DNA from: Streptomyces sp. NBRC 110611
GTDB taxonomy: Bacteria > Actinomycetota > Actinomycetes > Streptomycetales > Streptomycetaceae
Assembly (NCBI RefSeq): GCF_001590865.1
Contig: NZ_BBUY01000005.1
Span: forward strand, 372,001 to 436,000
DNA length: 64,000 nucleotides
Reading direction: 5' to 3'
The stretch's first letter is position 1. Each line of letters begins with the position of its first letter. The notes under the pieces are model-generated. The model made no database searches and was not told where the DNA came from. It saw nothing but the letters and a program-made list of their open reading frames with translations. Positions 16,520 to 25,829 of the stretch are shown here, piece after piece. The translations under genes were made by a program, and so were the position numbers.

Positions 16520-18343
16520 ATGAATGCCATGAACCATCCGCCCGACGGCACCACCGGCACCACCCACGGCACCGACCACCCCACCCACCACGACACCGCC
16601 CCACCAGCCCACGACGCGGATGTCCTCGTCGTCGGCGCCGGCCCCACCGGGCTGCTGCTCGCCGGGGATCTGGCCCGGGCCGGCCTCGCCGTGACCCTCC
16701 TCGAACGCCGCGCGAGCACGGTCGGCAACCTCACCCGCGCCCTGGCCGTGCACGCCCGGACCCTGGAGCAGCTCGACGCCCGCGGCCTCGCCGACGAGCT
16801 GGTCGACGGCGGCCATCCGGTCACCCGCCCCCGGATGTTCGGCTCCGTCTCCCTCGACCTGAGCCGGCTCCCGACCCGCTTCCCGTTCGTGCTGATCACA
16901 CCGCAGTACGAGGTCGAGCGGGTACTGGAACGCCGGGCCCGCGAGGCCGGGGTGACCTTCCGTCACAGCTGCGAGGTGCTCGGGCTCGAACAGGACGCGG
17001 ACGGTGTGACGGTGCGGATGCGCACCACCGGCGACAGCCCGGCTTCCGGTGACGCTGCGGAGAGCGGAGGCGGAGCGCAGCGGAGCAGCAGCATCCGCGC
17101 CACCTACCTCGTCGGTACCGACGGCGTACACAGTACGGTGCGCGAGGCCGTCGGGCTGCCCTTCCCCGGGAAGTCCGTGCTCCGCTCCGTGGCCCTCGCC
17201 GATGTCCGGCTGGACCGGAAACCCGAGTCGCCCTTGCTCCTTGCCGCCACGGATGACGCCTTCGCCCTCATCGGCTCCTTCGGCGACGGCTGGTACCGCG
17301 TCATCGGCTCCCTCCGCCGCCGGGCCGACGACTCCGCACCCGACGACCTCGCCGAGATCCGCGAGGCGGTCCGGCTCGTCTTCGGCAGCGACTACGGCAT
17401 GCACGACGCCCGCTGGGTCTCCCGGTTCCACAGCGACGAGCGCCAGGTCCCCGCCTACCGCGTCGGCCGGGTCTTCCTCGCCGGCGACGCCGCCCATGTC
17501 CACTCCCCCGCCGGCGGCCAGGGAATGAACACCGGCCTCCAGGACGCCGCCAACCTCGGCTGGAAACTGGCGGCCGTCCTCCAGGGCCACGCCCCCGAAA
17601 CCCTGCTGGACAGCTATCACACCGAGCGGCACCCCGTCGGCAGGCAGGTACTGCGCAGCAGCGGCGCCATTCTCCGCATCGCCCTGCTGCACGGCGCACG
17701 CGGCCGCGCTGCCCGCGCCCTCGCCGCCCAGCTCCTCAGCCGCCTACGGCCGGCGTCCCGCCGTGCGGTCCGCACGGTCTCCGGTCTCGGCATCGGCTAC
17801 CCGGCCGGTCCCGGCGCCCACCGCCTCGCCGGCCGGCGCGCCCCCGACATCCACCTTGCCGACGGCAGCCGCCTCTACGAACTCCTCCGCCACGGCACGT
17901 TCGTCCTCATCACCCCAGACGGCGAACCAGGCCTCCCCCAGCCTCCGGCCCATCCCGGCGCCGACAGCCGGCAGCACCATGACGCCACTGCCCGCACCGC
18001 CCGCACCGCCCGCACCCTCCACGCCGCCTGGCGCGGTGACCGGCGTACCGCCGTCCTGGTACGCCCCGACGGCTATATCGCCTGGGCCACCGACGCCACG
18101 GCCCCGGAGGAGCGCGCCGCGGCCCTGCGCACCGCCCTCCGCCACTGGACCGGCTCCGCCCACTCCACCCCCGCCACCGGCCTCAGGGGCGCTCCCGAAT
18201 CCGTGGGGGCTACCGGGCCCGTGGGCACTCCCGGATCCGTGGGGGCTACCGGGCCCGTCGACGAGGGGCGCCTCATAGGCCCGGCGTCCGCGGCCGTCAT
18301 CCCGGCGCCAGGACATGGCGCAGATACGCCCGCGGGTCGTTGA
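16520..18343 (+). CDS. FAD-dependent aromatic monooxygenase
   Basis: A 607-residue class A flavoprotein hydroxylase of the PheA/TfdB/PgaE type. The dinucleotide-binding motif is VLVVGAGPTGLLLAGDLARA (residues about 35-55), and the second FAD motif is VFLAGDAAHVHSPAGGQGMN near residue 320. A C-terminal thioredoxin-like domain is suggested by residues 425-560. A 36-bp DNA repeat encodes two SVGATGPV copies near the C terminus. AGAGGAGG lies upstream of the ATG. It diverges from tetR across the dyad array, so it is a likely TetR target, possibly for detoxifying aromatics. Its 3' end overlaps the convergent ATPase gene by 47 bases. Confidence 0.92.
   Translation: MNAMNHPPDGTTGTTHGTDHPTHHDTAPPAHDADVLVVGAGPTGLLLAGDLARAGLAVTLLERRASTVGNLTRALAVHARTLEQLDARGLADELVDGGHPVTRPRMFGSVSLDLSRLPTRFPFVLITPQYEVERVLERRAREAGVTFRHSCEVLGLEQDADGVTVRMRTTGDSPASGDAAESGGGAQRSSSIRATYLVGTDGVHSTVREAVGLPFPGKSVLRSVALADVRLDRKPESPLLLAATDDAFALIGSFGDGWYRVIGSLRRRADDSAPDDLAEIREAVRLVFGSDYGMHDARWVSRFHSDERQVPAYRVGRVFLAGDAAHVHSPAGGQGMNTGLQDAANLGWKLAAVLQGHAPETLLDSYHTERHPVGRQVLRSSGAILRIALLHGARGRAARALAAQLLSRLRPASRRAVRTVSGLGIGYPAGPGAHRLAGRRAPDIHLADGSRLYELLRHGTFVLITPDGEPGLPQPPAHPGADSRQHHDATARTARTARTLHAAWRGDRRTAVLVRPDGYIAWATDATAPEERAAALRTALRHWTGSAHSTPATGLRGAPESVGATGPVGTPGSVGATGPVDEGRLIGPASAAVIPAPGHGADTPAGR
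18200..18258. repeat. 36-bp period direct repeat within monooxygenase 3' end
   Basis: TCCGTGGGGGCTACCGGGCC begins at 18200 and again at 18236; 23 bases are identical. The repeat adds a 12-residue SVGATGPV-containing block to the protein tail. Confidence 0.85.
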
Positions 18344-19040
18344 GGTAGCGCCGCCAGTGGTCGACGACCCCCAGCTCAGCCCACTCCACCGACCGCATCC
18401 CGTGCTCACCGACCTCCACGATCTCCGCGCCGGGGAGCGCCGTCAGCAGCGGGGAGTGCGTGGCGCAGATGACCTGCGCTCCGCTGCTCGCCAACTCGTC
18501 CATCAGCCCTATCAGTTCAAGACAGGAGGAGAACGACAGCGCCGCCTCCGGCTCGTCCAGTACGTACAGCCCCCGCTGGGAGAACCGCTCCCGGAAGGCC
18601 AGCAGAAAGCCCTCACCATGGCTCATGTCGTCCGGATCCCGCGAGATCCGCCCCCACCTGCACTCGCCGCTCAGCGCCTCCAGCGCCGTCTCGGCCCGCA
18701 GGAAGAAGCCCCGTCGGCGGACCCGCGGTGCCCGCACCATCGCCCGCCCCTCGCGGGTCGGATCGAACCGCATCCGGGCGCCCAGTGGCGACACCTCCCG
18801 GGGACTCGCGTACTTGTAGCCCGCCGACCCGCCGTACGAGTCCAGCCCGAATCCCTCCGCCAGCGCCTCGGCCAGCGTCGACTTACCCGAACCGTTCTCC
18901 CCCACCAGGAACGTCACCGGCGCCCGGAACACCAGGCCCTCGTCGGCCAGCTGGCGCACACAGGGCACCGTCCAGGGCCAGCCGTCCTCGGCCGTCCCCT
19001 CGCCTTCCGGAAGGTCCACATAAGCCCGTTCGATCAGCAT
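18297..19040 (-). CDS. AAA family ATPase (RecF/SbcC-like small ATPase)
   Basis: A 247-residue stand-alone ATPase. Walker A is FLVGENGSGKSTLAEALAEG near residue 45. GLYVLDEPEAALSF near residue 160 is Walker B with the catalytic Glu, and SSGAQVICATHSPLL follows as the switch histidine segment. There is no membrane or DNA-binding domain. Similar short ATPases are widespread and poorly characterised; some act in phage defence or toxin systems, but no partner gene is visible here. The ATG at 19040 begins at the domain and longer frames enter a DNA repeat. The 3' end overlaps the monooxygenase gene. Confidence 0.88.
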   Translation of the reverse strand: MLIERAYVDLPEGEGTAEDGWPWTVPCVRQLADEGLVFRAPVTFLVGENGSGKSTLAEALAEGFGLDSYGGSAGYKYASPREVSPLGARMRFDPTREGRAMVRAPRVRRRGFFLRAETALEALSGECRWGRISRDPDDMSHGEGFLLAFRERFSQRGLYVLDEPEAALSFSSCLELIGLMDELASSGAQVICATHSPLLTALPGAEIVEVGEHGMRSVEWAELGVVDHWRRYLNDPRAYLRHVLAPG

Positions 19041-19081
19041 GCCCCCGAAACTCTCACAGCCCACTGACACCGCACGGGCAC

Positions 19082-19145
19082 CCCACGGGCACCCACTGGC
19101 ACCGCGCGGGCAGCCCACGGGCACCCACTGGCACCGCGCGGGCAG
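19082..19145. repeat. 32-bp tandem direct repeat
   Basis: A 32-bp unit (19082-19113) beginning CCCACGGGCACCCACTGGCA is repeated at once at 19114-19145, with partial copies on the left. It lies in the divergent gap between the ATPase and SDR genes. Confidence 0.85.
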
Positions 19146-19285
19146 CCGCCGGCCCCTCCCACCGGGGCATGATCGGTACGCTGGCCGTCGCGCCGGCACG
19201 GCAGTGACACCGCAAGTACACATCAGCTACAGAGCAGCACAGTGCAGCACCGAGCAGTGATCGTGGATACACACCGAGGAGAGCC

Positions 19286-20044
19286 ATGACCGCCGAGGCC
19301 CCCACCGCCGTCGTCACCGGAGCCAGCAGCGGCATCGGCGCCGCCACCGCACGCGCCCTGGCCGCCGCCGGCTATCACGTCATCCTCACCGCCCGCCGCA
19401 AGGACCGCATCGAGGCCCTCGCCGCCGAACTGCCGCACGCCGAGGCCTACGCGCTCGACGTCACCGACCGCGCCGCCGTCGACGCCTTCACCGCCGCCCT
19501 CGGCCACCGCCCGTCCGTCGACGTCCTGGTCAACAACGCCGGCGGTGCCCTCGGGGCCGAACCGGTGGCCACCGGCGACCCCGCCGACTGGCGCGCGATG
19601 TACGAGGTCAACGTCCTCGGCGTGCTCCATATGACGCAGGCGCTGCTGCCCGCGCTCACCGCTTCGGGCGAGGGAACCGTCGTCGTCCTCTCGTCCACCG
19701 CGGGCCATGGCACCTACGAAGGCGGCGGTGGCTACGTCGCCGCCAAGCACGGCGCCCACGTGATCGCCGAGACCCTCCGCCTCGAACTGTGCGGCGAGCC
19801 GGTGCGCGTCATCGAGATCGCACCCGGCATGGTCAAGACCGCGGAGTTCGCCACCACCCGTTTCCGCGGCGACACCGACAAGGCCGCCAAGGTCTACGAA
19901 GGCGTCGACCAGCCGCTCACCGCGGAGGACGTCGCCGACACCATCACCTGGGCCATCACCCGCCCCGCCCATGTCAATGTCGACCTCCTCGTGGTCCGCC
20001 CCCGCGCCCAGGCCTCCAACACCAAGGTGCACCGCACCACTTGA
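19286..20044 (+). CDS. SDR family NAD(P)-dependent oxidoreductase
   Basis: A 252-residue classical short-chain dehydrogenase. Cofactor motif VVTGASSGIGAATARAL is at residues 8-25, VLVNNAGGALG near 80-90, catalytic Ser in VVLSSTAGH near 137, and YVAAK catalytic Tyr and Lys near 152. The basic residues in TARRKDR after the second strand favour NADPH. The family resembles YdfG-type 3-hydroxy acid dehydrogenases, but the substrate is not decidable. GAGGAGAG precedes the ATG. Convergent with rtcB. Confidence 0.93.
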   Translation: MTAEAPTAVVTGASSGIGAATARALAAAGYHVILTARRKDRIEALAAELPHAEAYALDVTDRAAVDAFTAALGHRPSVDVLVNNAGGALGAEPVATGDPADWRAMYEVNVLGVLHMTQALLPALTASGEGTVVVLSSTAGHGTYEGGGGYVAAKHGAHVIAETLRLELCGEPVRVIEIAPGMVKTAEFATTRFRGDTDKAAKVYEGVDQPLTAEDVADTITWAITRPAHVNVDLLVVRPRAQASNTKVHRTT

Positions 20045-20099
20045 GCCCGAACCCCCACCGCCCCCCCACCGCACCGCACAGCGGCGCCAACCGCACCAA

Positions 20100-20130
20100 G
20101 GCGGCGTGACGCACCGCGCGCCACGCCGCC
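20100..20130. terminator. Hairpin between convergent SDR and rtcB
   Basis: GGCGGCGTG (20100-20108) pairs with CACGCCGCC (20122-20130). The 9-bp GC stem in the 157-bp convergent gap is a plausible terminator; CGTCACCCGTCAG repeats follow it. Confidence 0.55.
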
Positions 20131-20201
20131 CTCACCCCTCAGTCGTCACCCGTCAGCCGTCACCCGTCAGGCTCCAGCCGGAACGGATCCGTCCCGCCGG
20201 G

Positions 20202-21395
20202 TCAGCCCTTCACGCACACCACCTGCTTGAGGTGGGCGACGACCTCCACCAGGTCCCGCTGCTGGTCCATGACCTTCTCGATCGGCTTGTAGGCGCCGGG
20301 GATCTCGTCGATCACCCCGGAGTCCTTGCGGCACTCCACACCCCGCGTCTGCTCCTCCAGGTCCTGCCGCGAGAAGCGCTTCTTCGCGGCGTTCCGGCTC
20401 ATCCGGCGGCCGGCGCCGTGCGAGGCCGAGTTGAAGGACGCGGCGTTCCCCAGGCCGCGGACGATGTACGAGCCGGTGCCCATCGAGCCCGGGATGATGC
20501 CGTACTCGCCGCTGCCCGCCCGGATGGCGCCCTTGCGGGTCACCAGCAGGTCCATACCGTCGTACGTCTCCTCCGCCACGTAGTTGTGGTGGCAGGAGAT
20601 GACCTCGTCGAAGGTCACCTTCGCCTTCTTGAACTCGCGGCGGATCACGTCCTGGGTCAGCGCCATCATGATCTCGCGGTTGTGCTTCGCGTACTCCTGC
20701 GCCCAGAACAGATCGTTGCGGTACGCCGCCATCTGCGGGGTCTCCGCGAGGAAGACGGCGAGGTCCCGGTCGACGAGCCCCTGGTTCTGCGGCAGCTTCT
20801 GGGCCACGCCCATGTGGTACTCGGCCAGTTCCTTGCCGATGTTGCGCGACCCGGAGTGCAGCATGATCCACACCGACTGGTCGTCGTCGAGGCAGATCTC
20901 ATGGAAGTGATTCCCGGACCCGAGCGTTCCCATCTGCTTCGTGGCGCGCTCGTGACGGAACTTCACCGCATCGGCGATCCCGTCGAACCGCCGCCAGAAG
21001 TCCTCCCACCCGGCCGTCGGGACACCGTGCAGCCGGCCCGGATCGACCGGTGCGTCGTGCATCCCCCGGCCCACCGGAATCGTCTGCTCGATCTTCGAGC
21101 GGAGACGGGAGAGGTCTCCGGGCAGGTCGTTGGCGGTGAGCGAGGTCTTCACCGCGCTCATACCGCAGCCGATGTCGACACCGACCGCCGCCGGGCAGAC
21201 CGCGCCGCGCATGGCGATCACCGAGCCGACCGTGGCGCCCTTGCCGTAGTGCACATCGGGCATCACGGCCAGACCCTCGATCCACGGCAGCGTGGCGACG
21301 TTGCGCAGCTGCTGCATCGCGACGTCCTCGACCCCGGCCGGGTCCGTCCACATCCGGATCGGCACCTGCGCGCCGGGCACCTCGACGTACGACAT
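20202..21395 (-). CDS. rtcB: RtcB family RNA ligase
   Basis: A 397-residue RtcB-type ligase, which joins 2',3'-cyclic phosphate (or 3'-phosphate) and 5'-OH RNA ends using GTP and Mn. Metal and guanylylation signatures are complete: GVDIGCGMSAVKT with the conserved Cys, HSGSRNIGKEL, CHHNYVAEE, GSMGTGSYIVRG and NSASHGAGRRMSRN, whose His at about residue 326 is the GMP-accepting nucleophile. The ATG at 21395 has GGGGAAG upstream. No archease, RtcA or RtcR gene adjoins it. It diverges from a DUF3558 lipoprotein gene. Confidence 0.95.
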   Translation of the reverse strand: MSYVEVPGAQVPIRMWTDPAGVEDVAMQQLRNVATLPWIEGLAVMPDVHYGKGATVGSVIAMRGAVCPAAVGVDIGCGMSAVKTSLTANDLPGDLSRLRSKIEQTIPVGRGMHDAPVDPGRLHGVPTAGWEDFWRRFDGIADAVKFRHERATKQMGTLGSGNHFHEICLDDDQSVWIMLHSGSRNIGKELAEYHMGVAQKLPQNQGLVDRDLAVFLAETPQMAAYRNDLFWAQEYAKHNREIMMALTQDVIRREFKKAKVTFDEVISCHHNYVAEETYDGMDLLVTRKGAIRAGSGEYGIIPGSMGTGSYIVRGLGNAASFNSASHGAGRRMSRNAAKKRFSRQDLEEQTRGVECRKDSGVIDEIPGAYKPIEKVMDQQRDLVEVVAHLKQVVCVKG

Positions 21396-21557
21396 AACTT
21401 CCCCATTCCCCCGAATACCTGAAAAACGCAAAAACCGGACAAGTCATCCGATCTTGGACGCCGGACCGGCGTGCGCGGCGAGACGTGCGGTACACATTGT
21501 GTCCATCGGCCGCCGCCCGGCGGCAAGCGCATTTCGCAGGGGAAGGAGCCGCGAGCG

Positions 21558-22592
21558 ATGCCACGGAGGTCGTTCGTACCCGGTGCCGCAGTAGTGGCCA
21601 CCGCGGCCCTGGCCGCCGCTCTCACCGGCTGCACCAGCGGCTCCGACGGCGACGGCGCCGGCCCCGACGCGAAGGGCGGCGGCACCACCACGGCGAGCCA
21701 GGCCGCCGAGCCGGGCCGCTACCAGACCCTCAAGGAGCCCTGCGGACTGCCGTCCCGCAGCACCCTCCGGGGCATGCTGCCCGGCGACGACCAGCAGCCC
21801 TCCAGCGCGGACTCGGAGCGGGTCTACGGCGGCCAGGCCGAGATCACCTACGACACGGACCGCCGGGTCGGCTGCCACTGGACCCGCGAGACCGGCGCGG
21901 GCACCCGCCATCTGACCCTCGACATCCAGCGCGTGGTCTCGTACGACCCCAAGGTCAGCGACGACGACAAGGCGCAGAAGATCTACGACGGCAAGGAGCT
22001 GGCCGCGAAGATACCGGCCGGCGGCGGCACCGGCACCGGCCCCGCCTCCCCGGCGGCCTCCACGACTCCCCCCGCCACGGAGAAGGGCAAGGATGCCGAT
22101 TCCGGCGCCGCACAGGGCGCGGCCCCCCAGGGCGGCGCCACGGACGGCGAGGGCGGGAAGCCCGGCGCGGACGGAAAGGACGGAGACGGAGGAGCCGGAG
22201 GAGACGCGTCCGGCAAGACGGGCCAGGACAGCAAGGCGGATCAGGACGGCAAGGCAGGCCAGGACGGCAAGGACGGCAAGGACGGCAAGACCGGGGCGAG
22301 CGCCTCGGGTGCCCCCTCAAAGGCCGCCGGCCCCGCCGCCGACCCCGGCGCGTCGACCGCCCCCCGCGTGCTGGACGACCTCGGTGACGCGGCGTTCCTC
22401 AACGACAAACTGGTCACGGCGGACTCCGGCGTCCACCGCGACATCACTGTGGTGTTCCGCACGTCCAATGTGATCGTGACGATCACCTACGACCAGTGGT
22501 CGACGGACAAGTCGACCCTGCCGAACAGCCAGGAACTGCAGGACAAGGCCCGTTCGCTGGCCGGCGAGCTGGCGGACAGCCTCAGCGAATAG
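21558..22592 (+). CDS. DUF3558 domain lipoprotein with collagen-like insert
   Basis: A 344-residue secreted lipoprotein with signal sequence MPRRSFVPGAAVVATAALAA and lipobox ALTGC. The DUF3558-like core shows EPCGLPSRSTLRGML and GCHWTRETG. Between about residues 155 and 260 there is a long Gly/Lys/Asp/Ala-rich segment (QDGKDGKDGKTG and similar) that resembles a collagen-like or extended linker. The domain then resumes with DDLGDAAFLNDKLV and TVVFRTSNVIVTITY. GGAAGGAG precedes the ATG. A shorter paralogue follows on the same strand. Confidence 0.87.
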   Translation: MPRRSFVPGAAVVATAALAAALTGCTSGSDGDGAGPDAKGGGTTTASQAAEPGRYQTLKEPCGLPSRSTLRGMLPGDDQQPSSADSERVYGGQAEITYDTDRRVGCHWTRETGAGTRHLTLDIQRVVSYDPKVSDDDKAQKIYDGKELAAKIPAGGGTGTGPASPAASTTPPATEKGKDADSGAAQGAAPQGGATDGEGGKPGADGKDGDGGAGGDASGKTGQDSKADQDGKAGQDGKDGKDGKTGASASGAPSKAAGPAADPGASTAPRVLDDLGDAAFLNDKLVTADSGVHRDITVVFRTSNVIVTITYDQWSTDKSTLPNSQELQDKARSLAGELADSLSE

Positions 22593-22763
22593 TCCGTATT
22601 GGGCGAGTTGCCGCGCTTCGGCGACAAGTCCCGGATGTCGGCTCTCTGTGTCGTGCTCATCGACACGAAACGGTCACCCACCCCGCCGCGCCGCGTACCG
22701 TGCCGTCTGGGGCCCGTGTCGGAAGCCCCAGCCGATCCGACGACGACGAACAGCGAAGGAACC

Positions 22764-23504
22764 ATGCACCGTTCAGCCAAGCGCCTCGCCAGCCTCCTCA
22801 CCTGCGCAGCAGTACCGGCGCTGCTCGTCGCCGGCTGCTCCGGCTCGGACAGCGACAGCTCCGGTTCCGGTTCCGGTGACGCCTCCGCCTCCGCGTCCGC
22901 CCCCGGCCGCACGGCTGCGCCGTCGCCGACCGTCGCGCCCGCGAAGTTCAAGCAGCTGCCGAACCCGTGCGAGGTGTTCTCCAAGGACACCCTCAAGGAG
23001 CTGGTGCCCAAGGTGAAGGACGCCGCCGGGGAGCGGGGCCGGTCCTCGGACAACGCCTCGCACGGCACCTGCTCGTGGAACAGCTCCGACGAACAGGGCG
23101 TCGACGGCACCCAGTTCCGCTGGCTGGGCGTCGCGCTCCAGCGTTACGACTCGGACCCCGGCATCGGCGCGGCCGACAAGCGCGCCGCGGACTACTACGC
23201 CAAGCAGATCACCGCCGCGAAGGCCACCCAGGGCGCCGAGAAGCTGAAGGCGGCCACGACCTCCGGTACCGGCGACGAGGCGACCGTGATCACGTACGAC
23301 GCGAAGAAGGAGGGCAATGACTACAAGAACACGACGATCATCGCCCGCCTGTCGAACATCGTCCTCACGATCAACTACAACGGCGCGGGCCTGGCCGGTG
23401 CGGACACCCCGAAGGGCGAGGACCTGCTGAAGGCCGCCCAGGCCGCCGCCAAGGAGGCGGTCGCCACCACCGCCAAGACCACCACCGCCAAGGCGAAGCC
23501 CTGA
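22764..23504 (+). CDS. DUF3558 domain lipoprotein
   Basis: A 246-residue lipoprotein, paralogous to the preceding gene. Signal peptide is MHRSAKRLASLLTCAAVPAL with lipobox LVAGC, then a Ser/Gly/Ala linker. The conserved NPCEVFSKDTLKELV and GTCSWNSS cysteine-bearing segments and the terminal TTIIARLSNIVLTINY match DUF3558. The function of the family is unknown; it is abundant in actinobacteria. GAAGGA lies upstream of the ATG. The 171-bp gap to the first paralogue suggests its own promoter. Confidence 0.9.
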   Translation: MHRSAKRLASLLTCAAVPALLVAGCSGSDSDSSGSGSGDASASASAPGRTAAPSPTVAPAKFKQLPNPCEVFSKDTLKELVPKVKDAAGERGRSSDNASHGTCSWNSSDEQGVDGTQFRWLGVALQRYDSDPGIGAADKRAADYYAKQITAAKATQGAEKLKAATTSGTGDEATVITYDAKKEGNDYKNTTIIARLSNIVLTINYNGAGLAGADTPKGEDLLKAAQAAAKEAVATTAKTTTAKAKP

Positions 23505-23590
23505 CCCGGCCTTGACCGTCCCCGCCCCGGCGGCCCTGACCCGTCCCCACCCCGGCGGCCCCTCGGTCTCCTCGGCCCGCCGGTGACGCC

Positions 23591-23812
23591 CTACGCCGCC
23601 TCCGACCCCGCCGACTGCCCTCGCTTGCGGCGCTTCCTGTCCATGTCGCCCCATACGGCGAGGGCCGCTCCGGCCGCGAAGAGGCCGAGGTAGGCGACCG
23701 ACGGCAGGTCGAACCAGTGGGCGAGCAGGCCCCAGGTGCGGTCGAAGAAGGTCTGGCTGACGAAACCCAGGGCGCCCTGGATCATGAAGATGAAGCCGAT
23801 GATTCCCCTCAT
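23591..23812 (-). CDS. Small membrane protein (73 aa), function unknown
   Basis: A 73-residue protein with two predicted membrane segments, MRGIIGFIFMIQGALGFVS and VAYLGLFAAGAALAVWG, followed by a basic tail (DMDRKRRKRG). GGAG sits three bases before the ATG. It lies downstream of lysS on the same strand but behind a strong hairpin, so it probably has its own promoter. I recall similar short proteins next to lysS in Streptomyces; function is not known. Confidence 0.75.
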   Translation of the reverse strand: MRGIIGFIFMIQGALGFVSQTFFDRTWGLLAHWFDLPSVAYLGLFAAGAALAVWGDMDRKRRKRGQSAGSEAA

Positions 23813-23824
23813 GACTCCAGCGTG

Positions 23825-23868
23825 ACGGGTTCGGCCCCGGGGATCCTCCTCCCCGGGGCCGAACCCGT
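23825..23868 (-). terminator. Strong hairpin terminator after lysS
   Basis: An 18-bp perfect stem: the left arm at 23825-23842 starts ACGGGTTCGG and the right arm at 23851-23868 is its exact complement, around an 8-base loop. It lies 57 bases downstream of the lysS stop codon on the minus strand. Confidence 0.85.
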
Positions 23869-23924
23869 ACTCCTCCTCAAGTCCCAGTGCGCACGCCGGG
23901 CCTCCGCCCGAGCGGCGCTTCCGC

Positions 23925-25661
23925 TCAGGCGCCCAGGAGCGTGCGCACCCGGTCGGCGCCCACCGCCAGCAGCAGCGTGGGCAGCCGCGGGCCGGTGTCC
24001 CGCCCCACCAGCAGGTGGTACAGCAGCGCGAAGAACGTCCGCTGCGCCACCTTGATCTCCGGCGGCAGCTCCTTCGGCGTCGCGTCGGCGGAGAAGCCGG
24101 CCTGGACCTTCGGCACGCCGTAGACCAGGTGGGTCAGCCCGTCCAGCGACCAGTGCGAGTCGAGGCCCTCCAGGAGCAGCCGGATCGAGTCGCGGGCCTG
24201 GTCGTCGAGGGACTTCAGCAGCTCGGTGTCCGGCTCGTCGCGTACGACGGTGCGCTGTTCGGCGGGGACGTGCTTGTTGATCCACGCCTCGGCCTTGTCG
24301 AGCCGGGGCCGGGCCTCGTCGAGCGAGGTGAGCGGGGCGGCCGGGTCGAGGTCGGAGAGGATCCGCAGCGCCTGGTCGGCGTGTCCGGCGGTGATGTCGG
24401 CGACCGACGCGAGCGTGCGGTACGGCAGCGGACGCGGCGTACGCGGCAGTTCACCGGCCGCGGTACCGGTCGCCCGGGCGTAGGCGGCGGCGTCCGCGGG
24501 CAGCGCCGAGCCGTCGGCGACCTTCCCGGCGAGCTTGTCCCACTCGTCGTAGAGCCGCTGGATCTCCTGATCGAAGGCGATCTTGAAGGACTGGTTGGGG
24601 CGGCGGCGCGCGTACAGCCAGCGCAGCAGCTGCGGCTCCATGATCTCCAGGGCGTCGGCCGGGGTCGGCACCCCGCCCTTGGAGGACGACATCTTGGCCA
24701 TCCCGCTGATGCCGACGAAGGCGTACATCGGGCCGATCGGCTGCTCGCCGCCGAAGATGCCGACGATCTGGCCGCCGACCTGGAACGACGAGCCGGGCGA
24801 GGAGTGGTCGACGCCGGACGGCTCGAAGATCACGCCTTCCCGCGCCCAGCGCATCGGCCAGTCCACCTTCCAGACCAGCTTGCCGCGGTTGAACTCGCTC
24901 AGCCGGACCGTCTCGGCGAAGCCGCAGGCCGTGCAGGTGTAGGACAGCTCGGTGGTCTCGTCGTCGTACGAGACCACCGTCGTCAGGTCCTTCTCGCACC
25001 GGCCGCAGTACGGCTTGTACGGGAAGTAGCCGGCCGAGCCGCCGCTGCCGTCGTCCTCGGTGGCCGCGCCGGAGCCCTCGGCGGCCTCCAGCTCGGCCTC
25101 GTCGACCGGCTTCTGGGACTTCTTCGCCGGGGCCTTCTTCGTGCGGTACTGGCCGAGGACCGCGTCGATCTCCGCACGGTTCCGCATCGCGTGCAGGATC
25201 TGCTCGCGGTAGGCGCCGGAGGTGTACTGCTCGGTCTGGCTGATGCCGTCGAACTCCACACCCAGCTCGGCCAGGGCCTCGGCCATGGCGGCCTTGAAGT
25301 GCTCCGCCCAGTTCGGGTACGCCGAGCCGGCGGGCGCCGGTACGGAGGTCAGCGGCTTGCCGATGTGCTCGGCCCAGGACTCGTCGACCCCCTCGACGCC
25401 GGCCGGGACCTTGCGGTAGCGGTCGTAGTCGTCCCAGGAGATCAGGTGACGGACCTGGTGGCCGCGGCGGCGGATCTCGTCGGCGACCAGGTGCGGGGTC
25501 ATGACCTCGCGGAGGTTGCCGAGGTGGATGGGGCCGGAGGGGGAGAGTCCGGACGCGACGACGACCGGTTTGCCCGGGGCACGACGCTCCGACTCGGCGA
25601 TGACGTCGTCCGCGTAACGGGAAACCCAGTCCTGGGTCTCCGTGCTCGTGCTCTGGGCCAC
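23925..25661 (-). CDS. lysS: Lysine--tRNA ligase, class I
   Basis: A 578-residue class I (archaeal/spirochaete-type, also called LysK) lysyl-tRNA synthetase, structurally unrelated to the class II enzyme of most bacteria. The HIGH-like motif is [16 protein letters not shown] near residue 45, and the KMSKS-like loop is [12 protein letters not shown] near residue 320. A zinc-ribbon-like CGRCEKDL...CTACGF lies between. The GTG at 25661 has AAAAGGA upstream. Many Streptomyces carry this enzyme besides a class II LysRS elsewhere. It diverges from argS over 168 bp. Confidence 0.94.
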   Translation of the reverse strand: MAQSTSTETQDWVSRYADDVIAESERRAPGKPVVVASGLSPSGPIHLGNLREVMTPHLVADEIRRRGHQVRHLISWDDYDRYRKVPAGVEGVDESWAEHIGKPLTSVPAPAGSAYPNWAEHFKAAMAEALAELGVEFDGISQTEQYTSGAYREQILHAMRNRAEIDAVLGQYRTKKAPAKKSQKPVDEAELEAAEGSGAATEDDGSGGSAGYFPYKPYCGRCEKDLTTVVSYDDETTELSYTCTACGFAETVRLSEFNRGKLVWKVDWPMRWAREGVIFEPSGVDHSSPGSSFQVGGQIVGIFGGEQPIGPMYAFVGISGMAKMSSSKGGVPTPADALEIMEPQLLRWLYARRRPNQSFKIAFDQEIQRLYDEWDKLAGKVADGSALPADAAAYARATGTAAGELPRTPRPLPYRTLASVADITAGHADQALRILSDLDPAAPLTSLDEARPRLDKAEAWINKHVPAEQRTVVRDEPDTELLKSLDDQARDSIRLLLEGLDSHWSLDGLTHLVYGVPKVQAGFSADATPKELPPEIKVAQRTFFALLYHLLVGRDTGPRLPTLLLAVGADRVRTLLGA

Positions 25662-25829
25662 GATCGGGGGGTCCTTTTCGGTTCGGGGCTGGTGCGCGGC
25701 TGCTCTCCACGCCGGTGTCCATTCTCCCAGACGGCCACCGGTCGGAAATTCAGTGGTAGCCGCGTGGGATACTCCTTGGCAAACCCTTTCCCTCCAAAGA
25801 CACCTTCGTCTAGAAGAGAGCGCAGCTTC

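Noticed and set aside
18297..19040. Phage-defence system built on the small ATPase
   Set aside because: Such systems usually pair the ATPase with an adjacent nuclease or effector; the neighbours are a monooxygenase and an SDR enzyme, so there is no support.
24015..25829. Plus-strand open frame merging into argS
   Set aside because: The upstream part is the antisense of lysS; argS proper begins at 25830 where family similarity starts.
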